Below, piece by piece: positions 45,206 through 55,771 of a stretch of DNA of 64,000 nucleotides; position 1 is the first letter of the stretch, and the number at the start of each line of letters is the position of its first letter. Made by a program: the position numbers and the translations under genes. The notes beneath the pieces are model-generated. The model did no database searches. It saw only the letters and a list, made by a program, of their open reading frames with translations, and was not told where the DNA came from. Origin of the DNA: Prosapia bicincta (Eukaryota > Arthropoda > Insecta > Hemiptera > Cercopidae); contig JBAIZL010000001.1 of the NCBI GenBank assembly GCA_036971475.1, forward strand, positions 135,400,192 through 135,464,191, written 5' to 3'.

Positions 45206-46499
45206 CCCTCCGCCGGTCGAGTCTTACACTTTTACATTACTGGTCGCTTGGAGCATGGAGTGCCACCCATAATTTTTCGCCTATTTCAAGTGGGTATTTG
45301 ATAGTAAATGATTAAATTTTACAACTTTTTAAAAAGAAACCTGTTTTAATATACAAGAAGAACAACTACTTAAAATGACTTATTTTGTAAAAAAAAGGGG
45401 AAAAACTTTTACATTTCTTCAGTTTTACTTTCTTGATTTGAACAGTCATCACACTTGATTATTTTTTTTATAATGGCTTTTCCCAATAAATCTGGTGCAT
45501 TCTGAACAACGAATTGTGGCTTTTGTATTTCGTTTTCTTGAGCAGCAAACACATCTTCCAGATCCAGTAGCGACGATCATTCTTCTTGTGTGACGATCAT
45601 CAAATCTCATGCAACGTAAGAGGAACAAAAATCTTTTGTATGAAAATAGAGCTCTTAGTTTTATAAATCCTGAATATTTGGTAGGCCATAGCTCTTCTAC
45701 ATTGATACGATTACCTTTCTTTACAGATAATAAAAAAAGAGCCCCAAAAACCGATTTCAGAAAGTGAAGTAACTTTGCAATCCTTCTCTCGGGAATATTG
45801 TGACTGAGTTTCACTGATAACTATATTTGTATAAAACACAATTTTATGAATCATTTCATTAGAAACAAATTTTAGAAAAATGTCCAAAGGTAATTTCAAG
45901 TTTTTGGTTTCTCTCGAAGGTCCAGAAAATATTTTGATTATGTTTTTTGACTTGGATTTTTAGGAATGGCCACAAGATTACTAACCCAGAATGTTTCCTG
46001 ATCTTTGTATATTGTTGTCTATGTTGACGATTTTTTCGTCAGAATCATTTAATAATTGTGAAACTATTCTCTCAAAGTTGGGATTACTAAATATATTCTT
46101 CATCGATCCTGTCCCTACAAAAAAAAAATGTAATACCTACATTATAATTTTAGAAATTATTTGCTCATTTAATTAATAAATAATTAATAAAATAATAAAT
46201 AGCATAAATTTATTTTTTTTAAAACAAAATTGTAAAAAATAATTGTGAAATATAATAATAAAATACTTACATGAGTGGTCGCATGGAGTATTCTGTGCTA
46301 CAACGAGGATGTGTCCGTGATCAAAGCCTGTTGGGAACTGAATTGAGATAAAACTAACCAAAATAGATGATTCATTCTATTACCAATATAGTCAACAACA
46401 AATACTAGGAATGGCAAGTGCCTCCTTTCCAGATTGTAAGAACTGATAACGAATAGGTGAAAAAGCGGCAACAAGCGCCGCCACGCGTCCGGCAGAGGG
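45206..46499 (-). mobile_element. piggyBac element with TTAA target duplications, internally deleted
   Basis: TTAA at 45202-45205 and 46500-46503 flanks ends CCCTCCGCCGG and CCGGCAGAGGG, the defining features of piggyBac. Subterminal repeats (tggtcgcttggagcatggag, tggtcgcatggagtattctg) are present near both ends. A degenerate transposase lies on the minus strand. Confidence 0.93.
45449..45990 (-). pseudogene. piggyBac transposase remnant: N-terminal segments fused to the C-terminal cysteine-rich domain
   Basis: Minus-strand frames contain LPLDIFLKFVSNEMIHKIV (start of the conserved domain), then with a frame change GFIKLRALFSYKRFLFLLR, CMRFDDRHTRR, and immediately RCVCCSRKRNTKATIRCSEC, the cysteine-rich zinc-binding tail. 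The LLRCxRFDD motif and the CxxC tail are piggyBac hallmarks. The whole catalytic centre between them is missing, a clean internal deletion joining DDRHTR to the tail. It cannot encode an active transposase. Confidence 0.88.
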
Positions 46500-46513
46500 T
46501 TAAGCTCAATAAC

Positions 46514-46735
46514 GGCAACACATTATTTTTAAATAAATAAAACCTCTAAACCACAAATAACATTTTATTTAAACCTTATGTACATTTCGATTGCCCAGCA
46601 ATCATCTTCAGAGGTATTTAAAAAATACAACCAACTCTGGTTTAAATAAAATGTTATTTGTGGTTTAGAGGTTTTATTTATTTAAAAATAAACATTACGC
46701 CACAGTTGCTTCATATAGTTATGGCAACACATTAT
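46514..46735. repeat. Foldback element, family J, flanked by a 13-bp direct repeat
   Basis: The arms tttttaaataaataaaacct, ctaaaccacaaataacattt and their partners aaatgttatttgtggtttag, aggttttatttatttaaaaa enclose a centre whose minus strand reads CTGAAGAT-GATTGC-TGG-GCAATC-GAAA. ggcaacacattat occurs at 46514-46526 and 46723-46735. About 35 bp separate the right arm from the second direct repeat. Confidence 0.82.
46584..46613 (-). other. CTGA-hairpin-GAAA motif on the minus strand
   Basis: CTGAAGAT is followed by a perfect 6-bp stem (GATTGC/GCAATC, loop TGG) and then GAAATG. It is the cleanest hairpin of the motif set in this window. Confidence 0.45.
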
Positions 46736-47759
46736 GTAACTTGAAGCCATTGCTGTCAGAACTGGGCAAGGCTAGTTAATAATAACAACATTTTAATTTT
46801 GGATTATTTATATTATAAATATATTGTGTTTAAATTATTTCTCAATGATTACAGGTAATGGATTCAGTTTAAAATTGAGGAAAATTTAAGTTTACACAAT
46901 TACTGGATGTATTTTCATAAAGAAGAGATACTACAAGGAGTTGAGTTATATTTACTGATGAATGCAGGTATTTTTAAAAATATCACTTATGTTTAAGTTT
47001 TAAGAAACAATTTTCGAACATTTTTAATTATTAGAAATGAAAATTTTGTTAAAGTTACTTACTTTTCACGGGAGAGGATTTCTTTAATTTCGTCGCTTTG
47101 CATTTTGCTATTAGAATCTTCTAACGGTAGTATATCTATTGTTAAATGGTTTGTAAATTTAACAATAAAATAAATGGTTTAAATGTTACAAATCATTTAA
47201 AATTTGTTATTAAATATTTTTTGTATTGTTAATGCTAGAAATGAATTTAGAATTTGTTTACATTTCAAGATCTTCATAATTAAAGTAAGTTGCAAAATAA
47301 TACAGTTACTAGAAATAGGTTTTGATAAACAAAAATATTTAGTAATCAAACACTCATCTTAAATAATCCTATAATATTGTTATGATTAATCTTATTCAGT
47401 TATATAATTTTATAATGATTATAATCTTGTGTTTATAATCCTAGCTTTGCCTTCTTCATAGGATTGCACTTCTTTTAGATCTAAGCTGAATGTATATTAT
47501 TGTTTTCTTGGCTAATCCCTGTCATTCCGATTTGATTGTTGTCTTAATGAAAAATAGAAATAGCTATAATTTCCTGGAGTTTATTTTGATGAACATCATG
47601 CCTATTGATCAAATATTCATATTTTTGTTTAAGTGATGTCTACAACCTAATTTGTGTATGTATTTAATGAGTTTATGTGTTGCTGATGTATGTGTTAGAT
47701 GTATTAAATTCATTTTTGGATAGAGTCTTTCTTTAGTAATAGAAATAATTATATATAAA
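46736..47759. other. Non-coding DNA without recognised features
   Basis: AT-rich intergenic DNA. No exon, RNA gene or TE similarity was seen. Confidence 0.4.
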
Positions 47760-47862
47760 TCAATATCAGAATTTTCATTCCTGGTGATGTTGGTACTATT
47801 TGCCAACGAAAAGCTTTGGATATAAATTAATAAATATTCTTGTATTTGAATAACCTATGTTG

Positions 47863-47867
<5 letters not shown>
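47760..47867 (+). repeat. Half copy of family H beside a (TA)n array
   Basis: cattcctggtgatgttggta and tgccaacgaaaagctttgga match the right half of the foldback at 41300-41500, with attcttgtatttgaataacc corresponding to its outer arm. The left arm is absent, so this copy is not a palindrome. It runs directly into (TA)n. Confidence 0.75.

Positions 47868-47929
<62 letters not shown>
47868..47929. repeat. (TA)n microsatellite
   Basis: About 31 uninterrupted TA units adjoining the half element. Confidence 0.95.
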
Positions 47930-47933
<4 letters not shown>

Positions 47934-48452
47934 AATATTTTTATACACATGTATAGTAAAATACATTTTTTCAAAACTGGAGAAAGGTAACTAATGGATA
48001 CCATCTGTTAAGTTGTGTAAAAAAATGATAAAACCTTTTCTCTTCACGTTGTGCAAGGAATCTTAATCTTAGATAAAACTATTTAAACTGTAGAAAGAAA
48101 TGCATCTTTGTCCATTGGTATTATAGAATACAAATCTCCAGTTTATTGTACATTTTGTTTACTTGTATTGTTATGCATATTACAAAACGGAATAACATTT
48201 TGAACTAGGAATTTGTTCTCTTCCAATGTACAAATTTACTTTATTCAAAATTTATCAATACAATCGAGCACTAACAGGTCACTATTCATTTAGAAAATTG
48301 GTGCTCAATACAAGACAGCTTTGAAATAGAGTAACATTTTGTAATATCTCCTAAAAGGATTAAAAATTATTTTAAAAATCATATTGGCTACAAAATTACT
48401 TTAAATTTGTCACTTTTGCAACATATTTCATACTAATTTCAAACTCTCATTA
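47930..48452. other. Non-coding DNA
   Basis: Nothing recognised. Confidence 0.35.
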
Positions 48453-49474
48453 AAGCGCAGTTTACACTGTACAGGACAAATCCTATCCAATTAAATCGTG
48501 GCATGTAAACAGCAAAACATATGTCTTGTTGAATCGAAATTATATTCAAGGTCAGATTGAAGAACTGATGAGAAAATCATCATTTTGCAAGAACAGATAA
48601 GACAAAACTCATGTTCAGGCAAGAAGTCCAATCTTGGATCAGTTCATGACTACCTCCACTCGAGTTCGCTTACTTTTCTCCTCAAACCTAATCTCAGACT
48701 TGCAGCAATGCACCAAAGATTTTCTCTAGAAATTCATTGAAGTTTATAAAAGTTTTCCATGTTTGTGGCAAGTAAAAAATAAATACTATAGTGACTGTGA
48801 TTAAAAAAACAATGCTTATGAAGAACTTATAAAAAAATACAAAGAAATAGACACGATGGCAAATAAAGAGACAATTACAGAAAAAATAAACTATTTGAGA
48901 TCGGTTTAAAAAAATAGTTAAAAAAGTGAGGGAATCAGAAATCTCTGGAACTGAAGAAGATGTATACAAACCAACTTTGTGGTACCTCGACCTATTGTGA
49001 TTTTTAAATGATCAAGATCTACACCAGATACTTCTTTAAAACAAACTAGATTGAATTACAAGTTTCAGGAATTATTTGCCTCAGTACTGGGTTGGATATT
49101 ATGGTGTGAACTCCCAAGTCCTTGTGGCTGCGTCCTGTTGCAAGATATCTGAGATTTGCTGTGAGTCTTTCATGGCATGTAATGGCTTTTTCATGTAGTG
49201 ACTGTTTCAGTATGTATGGTGTTACTACCAACTCTAGCAATTGACAATAGGCTGAATGACCGCAAATAATTGCACCAGTCATCAGGTTCACCCCTCAGTT
49301 CTTTCAGTAACGAATAAGAAAATGTTTTCAAAAAGATTCACTAAACAAACTTTACACAAATCAATAGCTTGGATTGGAACTGAGGTTGAAAGCGGAAGGG
49401 AAAACGTAGAGTGTATACGCTAGACAAAATGTATGTTTTATCATACATTTGTTTGCATAGCGTTTAAACCCGCC
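48453..49474 (-). mobile_element. Decayed PIF/Harbinger element, second family
   Basis: Imperfect ends aagcgcagtttacactg and gcgtttaaacccgcc are inverted relative to each other and each is next to TTA (48450-48452, 49475-49477). The interior minus strand has Harbinger coding remnants. The boundaries rest on weak end similarity. Confidence 0.55.
48694..49330 (-). pseudogene. Harbinger transposase remnant
   Basis: Minus-strand frames give SYSLLKELRGEPDDWCNYLR, then with a frame change HERLTANLRYLATGRSHKDL and LRQIIPETCNSI, the classic Harbinger N-terminal region (LxELxxExxxxxxNYLR, ERLxxTLRFLATGxSxKxL, xxIxxETCxAI). Further along the frame, LPQTWKTFINFNEFLEKIF may correspond to the segment before the first catalytic Asp. 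Several stops and shifts make it inactive. It is less similar to the 35660 remnant than two copies of one family would be. Confidence 0.75.
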
Positions 49475-49477
49475 TTA

Positions 49478-51199
49478 TGACATTCAAATACTATAATTTC
49501 AAAATAGTTTTCATATAAATTAAGTTGGCAGTTAACTGAGAGAGAATAATAATTATCCCTATACAATATCTCTATAATACTTTAATGTGTGTAAGTTTGT
49601 TTGGTGTATAATTGTGGAAATAAAATTTCTGAAGAACACCTAACTAGACTTGCTCTATGAGATTTAACAATGAGATAATTGCAGTAATAAAATATGACGA
49701 AAAAAACAAACAATCAAAGATACCTTGAAGACTCTATATTTCTTTATAAAATTATTGTTTGTAAAAATGAATATTTAAATTTACCGATTTTATTAAAATT
49801 CTGTCCAATTTCAAGTAGTACATGATATAAAAAGCATTAATTTTTTAAATTGTGCTTTATTGGTATGAATTACTCCTCAGCCTTACTGGAATGCCAATAT
49901 CAAACAGCCACTCTTGATTTTTGGCTGAACTAAGTTTTTGGAAAATAAGCTCTACAATTTCTTGGAGTTTCAACTAATGAATAATTTATTACTTGTTGAA
50001 CCTTAAGCAAATGGCATTTACATAATTTATGGAACTTGCGCCAGAGTGAGTCACCAAGGTAGCACTTTAGATTTCAAGTGTATGTTCATAGCTGTAAAAG
50101 ATTCTTCTACTCTAATGCCTAAGGGATTGATTTTACATCAAATTTGTTCACTCATGTGTCATCACTGATTAATTAGTATCATCACTGTTTTTAAACTCCA
50201 ACATTTCATGTAAAGTACCAAAATTTTTATTTACGTAAAATTCTGTTTTTGCTCTGTATTTTGCAACCGTTGTTCTAAAATTGTCCATAAACGTGTACTC
50301 AGTTGTTGCTAATATAATTTCCATTTATCAGTTTTGTCAAATGGTAAGCCAATTTCCTCATGTTATCAAAATGCACATTTTATTATAAAATTTGTATTTT
50401 TACTTGTTTAAGACTTTTTTGTAATATCTGATGTTTGCATCAATAATAACCACTTAGCAAGGGTTAAAATATTGTCTATAGCTTCACAAATTACTATGAA
50501 AATCTGATACATTTTTTAAATAAGTTTTTGTAGATATTATAAGTTTTTGATGGAACTGGTGCTTTTAATATGTAATAATGTTCTTTTATCAATATGTATG
50601 AAATAAAAATGCTATGGGCTTCTGTTGTATTTACTTATTCAGGTCGACAGGAAAATTTGTTGGTCTTATAAGATGTGCATTGATCTTTCAACCATTATTT
50701 GATTCAGTTACATTTTCAGAAAAAATATTATTAAAAATTTCTTTAGAGACCTCACAATATTACAAGGGGTTATACCTAGACTCAATCCTCAGTAGGGGCA
50801 AAGGGTTTTGTGGGGTTTTCAGCCCCCAAGTCGACTCATTTTATGAAAACGAGTACTAGGATGAAACCTGATGGAGAAAAATTATAGTGTTCGGCCGTTA
50901 CCCTCCTTGAAACTTATACTAAACTTCATTAAAGTCAGCAGCTCTTCCATGCCTCTCCTAATCCATCTTAATGGTATAAAAGGAGTCATTATATATTTCA
51001 CACACATACACACTAATATATATTGACATACACTGTTATTATGTTAAAGAAGGCAAAGCTGGAATTTTAATAAATCAATTGAAATGTTTTTTTGAAGGAA
51101 TTGACTATAATCTTAAATAAAATTATATTACTATTTATAAAAATATTTTATTGTGATATTAAATTCTTTGTTACTTTTATTATCATTTTAAATACATCA
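49478..51199. other. Intergenic DNA without recognised genes
   Basis: An 81-codon open frame at 50614 and a TATA-like ggtataaaagg near 50970 do not connect to anything I recognise. Confidence 0.35.
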
Positions 51200-51425
51200 G
51201 TTTTATATATTTGAATACTTTTTTCTGCCTTTCATAACATTCCGATATTTTTTCTATTGACGCGTTTCAGAATTACTACGTTTTCAAAACTTAAATCGTA
51301 CTCTCTTTGGAAGTAGAGTCATTCTGAAACGCGTCAACAGAAGAAAATATTTGAATGTCGAAAAATGTACGCAAATATATAAAAGTATTCCTAACAGAAA
51401 TTAAGATGAGTATATTAGGAGTAAT
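51200..51425. repeat. Foldback element, family C copy 2
   Basis: Arms ttgacgcgtttcagaattac and gtcattctgaaacgcgtcaa, with outer blocks tttgaatactttttt / aatatttgaatg. The interior ttttcaaaacttaaatcgta and the outer tattcctaacagaaattaag match the copy at 7810-8070. The arms are better preserved here. Confidence 0.8.
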
Positions 51426-52467
51426 AGTTTAAAGCTAAGCTTAAATTGTAATGCATTCCAAAAATCTACTTTAAAATGAATGAAATTTATTATAATGCAA
51501 TGTTATTAATATGCAGGATAAGTACAGTACAAAAATTGTTAATCTATTTAATAAAAAATACAACATTTGTGATCACATAACAGAAGTGGAAACTTCAATG
51601 CTGAAGTGTATACAGTATTATAAAATGAATGTACAGTAATTAGGAAATAAACTTTTGTTTGTTGATAATCTAGTAAAATACTACACATTCTTATGTTAAC
51701 ATAGATTAAATAAAATACTGTAAGTATACAAACATTTTATTAATTCGTATTTATCTTTTATCTCCAACATTATCATATTACACGTATAGGAACAAAAAAA
51801 GGAGAGATATTAAGTAATTTCACAGTTACTCTAACATTTTACAAAATAAGAGATTATTGTAGTGACATTTGTGTCAGATTTATTTCAAAATTTATACAGA
51901 AAGAGTGAATTCAGTTCCATCAGTTCATATGCCATAAGATAACAAACCATTGATTTGCAAGTTTCAAACTCAGGCTTTCGCCACTTACATTTCACCAAAT
52001 TGATTTTAGAGTTACGCTCTAAAACGCTACATAATTCAACTTTTAGTGAAAAAATACCTCATTTCCAACCTTTGAACCAAAATTCCAGCATTGAACGTTT
52101 AAAACATCTTGTGCTATTGTTGTTACTACAACATTCTAATATTCCTAATTATCAATAAGTTATAGGTAAACTGTTTAAGATATTATAATATGGATATAAG
52201 TTATGTATGAAGAATTAAGATTATATATATAAAACAACTGTATATATTTTTATTTTTATTTTATGTTATATATATAGCTATACAGATATATTTTATAAAA
52301 TTATACAAGTGTACTAGTTGTTTTTTAATAATACTTTATTATTTCCTGAAATTGATTGTTTAGTGTACAACAATAAACAATATTTTTTCATTTATTACAA
52401 CTTTACACTGATTACCCCAGCTGCTTGATTTCACTGTTATTCAGTTCCTTCTATTAGTTCATACTCT

Positions 52468-52469
<2 letters not shown>
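51426..52469. other. Intergenic DNA without recognised features
   Basis: AT-rich; a 67-codon open frame at 51955 is unrecognised. Confidence 0.35.

Positions 52470-52513
<44 letters not shown>
52470..52513. repeat. (TA)n microsatellite at left end of the Penelope palindrome
   Basis: About 22 TA units. The left Penelope arm begins at the very next base. Confidence 0.95.
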
Positions 52514-52516
<3 letters not shown>

Positions 52517-53986
52517 GTTAATATATTACTATTGTAAGTAATTTTATCCACCATTAAGTGCAATAATTTTACCTTGAGTGATGAGGCACCTTTCGGTCAA
52601 TTGACCATTGTCGAATCACTGATGTTTTTCTGTTGTAGATGTTCGGTCTGTGATATTGGTGTTTGTAGACGTTACGCGCACTTTTTCTTGATCTGTGTGT
52701 ATGATGTTTCTATATAGTATGTCTTCTGTATATGTTGTTTGTAGATTCATTAAATTGTTGTGTATGTTTTTATAAATGTGGTATTTTTCTAGTGAGTTTA
52801 GTTCTATTGGGTTGTTATTTATTTCAAGTATGGTTAGGTTATTTTCGTAATTTGTTATTTCGTGTTTTTGGGATATTAGGTGTGCTGCAACATTTGATAC
52901 TTTAGAATTTTTGTTTTTGAATGCTCTATAATGTTCTTCAAATCTTATTTTAAATGTTCTGGTTGTTTTTCCTATGTAAAAAGCGTTACAGTTGTTGCAT
53001 GTGATTTTGTAAATTCCTGATAGGTTATGTTTTTCTGAATTTGTTTTGTGGTTCGTGTTATTAAGATATTTAATTATTTTGTTGTTTGGTTTGTAAGTTG
53101 GAGTGTAGTATTCTTTGTTGTATATATTTGTTATTTTTTCTATTTTGTTATTGGTGTATTTATATTTTAGGTAGATTTTTTTATTTTCATTATTTTCGTG
53201 TTCCGGTTGTAGTGTTGTGTTGAGGTTAGGTTTTTTTGTGATTTTATTGTATATATTTTTTATAATGTGTTTGTTGTATCCATTTTCCATTGCTATTTTT
53301 GTAATGTTATCTAATTCTTCATTTAATTTTTGTTTGTTATCCTGTGTGTATTTTATTGCTTTATTTATCGTGTTACTGTAAGTGTTAATTTTGTGTGTCC
53401 AGGGGTGGTTAGATTTGTAGTGTATTGTGGTGTTGTTGGAAGTAGGTATCCTGTATACTGTAGTTTCTATTTTATTATCATTTATATTTAAAGTGATGTC
53501 GAGGAAGTTGATTGTTCTATTTGTTTCTGTTTCAACAGTGAATTGTATGTTTTCGTTGTATGTATTTAGTTTGTTTAATATTATGATGTGTTCGTTGTGA
53601 ATGGTAGGTTGGTATATTACAAGTATATCGTCTACATACCTTGTCCATAGTGAGATATTGTGTGTGTTTATTATAGGTTTAATTATTATTTGTTCAAAGT
53701 GTTGTAAATATATTTCTGACATGACAGATGATATGGGTGAACCCATGGGGAGTCCAGTTGTTTGTTTATAATATTTATTGTTAAATTGGAAGTAATTTTG
53801 GTTACATATGTGTTTGGTTAGCGTAATGATACTATCTACTATGTTTCTTTTTTCGTTATTGTGTATCAGTTTGTTTTTTATTATTTCTATGGTTTCTTCT
53901 ATTGGGATACTAGGGTACATGTTAGTTATGTCATAACTTATTATTTTTGTGTTGCTGTTTGTTTTTATCGTTTTTATTTTATTAAA
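52514..53986 (-). mobile_element. Penelope-like element, left arm of a giant inverted repeat (5'-truncated)
   Basis: A near-identical reverse complement of 54054-55525. It contains the open frame at 52616-53989 and about 100 bp of 3' non-coding sequence, ending directly at (TA)n. The 5' truncation falls at the same point as in the other arm (inside aataaaataaaaa...cgataaaaac). Confidence 0.92.
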
Positions 53987-53989
53987 CAA
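52616..53989 (-). CDS. Penelope-like reverse transcriptase plus GIY-YIG endonuclease (5'-truncated, open)
   Basis: A 457-codon open frame on the minus strand. The RT part has ITNMYPSIPIEE (first catalytic Asp region), QTTGLPMGSPISSVMSEIY and WTRYVDDILVIYQ (the YVDD catalytic pair), then NFLDITLNI and a thumb region ending in YKSNHPWTHK. Around residue 330 it changes to GIYKITCNNCNAFYIGKTTR, then RFEEHYRAFKN and LEKYHIYKN: a GIY-YIG nuclease with the usual Cys pair, Arg, His and Glu. RT fused to GIY-YIG is diagnostic of Penelope-like elements. Full-length proteins of the group have a further N-terminal extension, missing here; the ATG used is probably fortuitous, so the frame is most likely a dead-on-arrival copy despite lacking stops. 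It has YRIP where the other arm has YRKP. Confidence 0.9.
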   Translation of the reverse strand: MFNKIKTIKTNSNTKIISYDITNMYPSIPIEETIEIIKNKLIHNNEKRNIVDSIITLTKHICNQNYFQFNNKYYKQTTGLPMGSPISSVMSEIYLQHFEQIIIKPIINTHNISLWTRYVDDILVIYQPTIHNEHIIILNKLNTYNENIQFTVETETNRTINFLDITLNINDNKIETTVYRIPTSNNTTIHYKSNHPWTHKINTYSNTINKAIKYTQDNKQKLNEELDNITKIAMENGYNKHIIKNIYNKITKKPNLNTTLQPEHENNENKKIYLKYKYTNNKIEKITNIYNKEYYTPTYKPNNKIIKYLNNTNHKTNSEKHNLSGIYKITCNNCNAFYIGKTTRTFKIRFEEHYRAFKNKNSKVSNVAAHLISQKHEITNYENNLTILEINNNPIELNSLEKYHIYKNIHNNLMNLQTTYTEDILYRNIIHTDQEKVRVTSTNTNITDRTSTTEKHQ

Positions 53990-54053
53990 TGAATTTTATT
54001 TTTTATTTTATTCTTTGTTTTACATACAATATAAAAAATGGATACGAATTAAT
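53987..54053. other. Spacer at the centre of the Penelope palindrome
   Basis: About 67 bp of AT-rich unique sequence (ttttacatacaatataaaaa within it) separates the two arms and would form the hairpin loop in a read-through transcript. Confidence 0.75.
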
Positions 54054-55572
54054 TAATAAAATAAAAAACGATAAAAACAAACAGCAACACAAAAATAATA
54101 AGTTATGACATAACTAACATGTACCCTAGTATCCCAATAGAAGAAACCATAGAAATAATAAAAAACAAACTGATACACAATAACGAAAAAAGAAACATAG
54201 TAGATAGTATCATTACGCTAACCAAATACATATGTAACCAAAATTACTTCCAATTTAACAATAAATATTATAAACAAACAACTGGACTCCCCATGGGTTC
54301 ACCCATATCATCTGTCATGTCAGAAATATATTTGCAACACTTTGAACAAATAATAATTAAACCTATAATAAACACACACAATATCTCACTATGGACAAGG
54401 TATGTAGACGATATACTTGTAATATACCAACCTACCATTCACAACGAACACATCATAATATTAAACAAACTAAATACATACAACGAAAACATACAATTCA
54501 CCGTTGAAACAGAAACAAATAGAACAATCAACTTCCTCGACATCACTTTAAATATAAATGATAATAAAATAGAAACTACAGTATACAGGAAACCTACTTC
54601 CAACAACACCACAATACACTACAAATCTAACCACCCCTGGACACACAAAATTAACACTTACAGTAACACGATAAATAAAGCAATAAAATACACACAGGAT
54701 AACAAACAAAAATTAAATGAAGAATTAGATAACATTACAAAAATAGCAATGGAAAATGGATACAACAAACACATTATAAAAATATATATACAATAAAATC
54801 ACAAAAAAACCTAACCTCAACACAACACTACAACCGGAACACGAAAATAATGAAAATAAAAAAATCTACCTAAAATATAAATACACCAATAACAAAATAG
54901 AAAAAATAACAAATATATACAACAAAGAATACTACACTCCAACTTACAAACCAAACAACAAAATAATTAAATATCTTAATAACACGAACCACAAAACAAA
55001 TTCAGAAAAACATAACCTATCAGGAATTTACAAAATCACATGCAACAACTGTAACGCTTTTTACATAGGAAAAACAACCAGAACATTTAAAATAAGATTT
55101 GAAGAACATTATAGAGCATTCAAAAACAAAAATTCTAAAGTATCAAATGTTGCAGCACACCTAATATCCCATAAACACGAAATAACAAATTACGAAAATA
55201 ACCTAACCATACTTGAAATAAATAGCAACCCAATAGAACTAAACTCACTAGAAAAATACCACATTTATAAAAACATACACAACAATTTAATGAATCTACA
55301 AACAACATATACAGAAGACATACTATATAGAAACATCATACACACAGATCAAGAAAAAGTGCGCGTAACGTCTACAAACACCAATATCACAGACCGAACA
55401 TCTACAACAGAAAAACATCAGTGATTCGACAATGGTCAATTGACCGAAAGGTGCCTCATCACTCAAGGTACAATTATTGCACTTAATGGTGGATAAAATT
55501 ACTTACAATAGTAATATATTAACTTCATAAAGTCAGTGCAACGGAAAAACAATGGATAACGTTAAATATCAA

Positions 55573-55573
<1 letters not shown>
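54054..55573 (+). mobile_element. Penelope-like element, right arm of the giant inverted repeat
   Basis: Mirrors 52514-53986 with roughly 99% identity by eye. It runs about 45 bp further than the left arm at its outer end (aagtcagtgcaacggaaaaa), then meets (TA)n. It is followed by a second copy of the 3' end unit at 55618-55771. Confidence 0.92.
54119..55424 (+). pseudogene. Penelope-like RT plus GIY-YIG, frameshifted copy
   Basis: The RT half is open from 54119 to 54796 with the same motifs (GLPMGSPISSVMSEIY, WTRYVDDILVI). A one-base length difference in an A/T run near 54780 shifts the frame and stops it shortly after. In the next frame the remaining RT and the GIY-YIG part (GIYKITCNNCNAFYIGKTTR) continue to TGA at 55422-55424, the mirror of the other arm's stop. 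A second A-run length difference near 54066 breaks the frame at the truncated 5' end. The remaining differences seen are a few substitutions (H/Y, I/K, Q/H, N/S). Confidence 0.88.

Positions 55574-55574
<1 letters not shown>
55425..55574 (+). repeat. Penelope 3' end unit, copy 1
   Basis: Starts ttcgacaatggtcaattgac and contains the hairpin GGTC-AATT-GACC followed by GAAAGGTG, then tggtggataaaattactt, ending in (TA)n. The same unit occurs at 55630-55771 and, inverted, at 52514-52615. Confidence 0.85.

Positions 55575-55617
<43 letters not shown>
55575..55617. repeat. (TA)n microsatellite between Penelope end units
   Basis: About 21 TA units separating two direct copies of the 3' end unit. Confidence 0.95.
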
Positions 55618-55620
<3 letters not shown>

Positions 55621-55770
55621 AAAATGTCATTGATTCGACAATGGTCAAGTGACCGAAAGGTGCCTCATCACACAAGGTAAAATCATTGCATTTAATGGTG
55701 GATAAAATTACTTAAAATAGTAATATATTAACTTCATAAAGTCAGTGCAACGGAAAAACAATGGATAACG

Positions 55771-55771
<1 letters not shown>
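55618..55771 (+). repeat. Penelope 3' end unit, copy 2
   Basis: A direct repeat of 55425-55574 with scattered changes. The hairpin loop has changed (GGTC-AAGT-GACC) while both stem strands and the following GAAAGGTG are kept. Confidence 0.85.

Noticed and set aside
50614..50859. 81-codon open frame with downstream TATA-like sequence
   Set aside because: No domain, no conserved motif and no splice support.
52514..52640. Canonical hammerhead ribozyme in the Penelope 3' end unit
   Set aside because: The minus-strand gtgatgaggcacctttcgg resembles CUGAUGAG, but the essential C is a G and no correct stem II plus GAA follows. The + strand has hairpin-GAAA but no CTGATGA. It is kept only as a loose member of the motif set.
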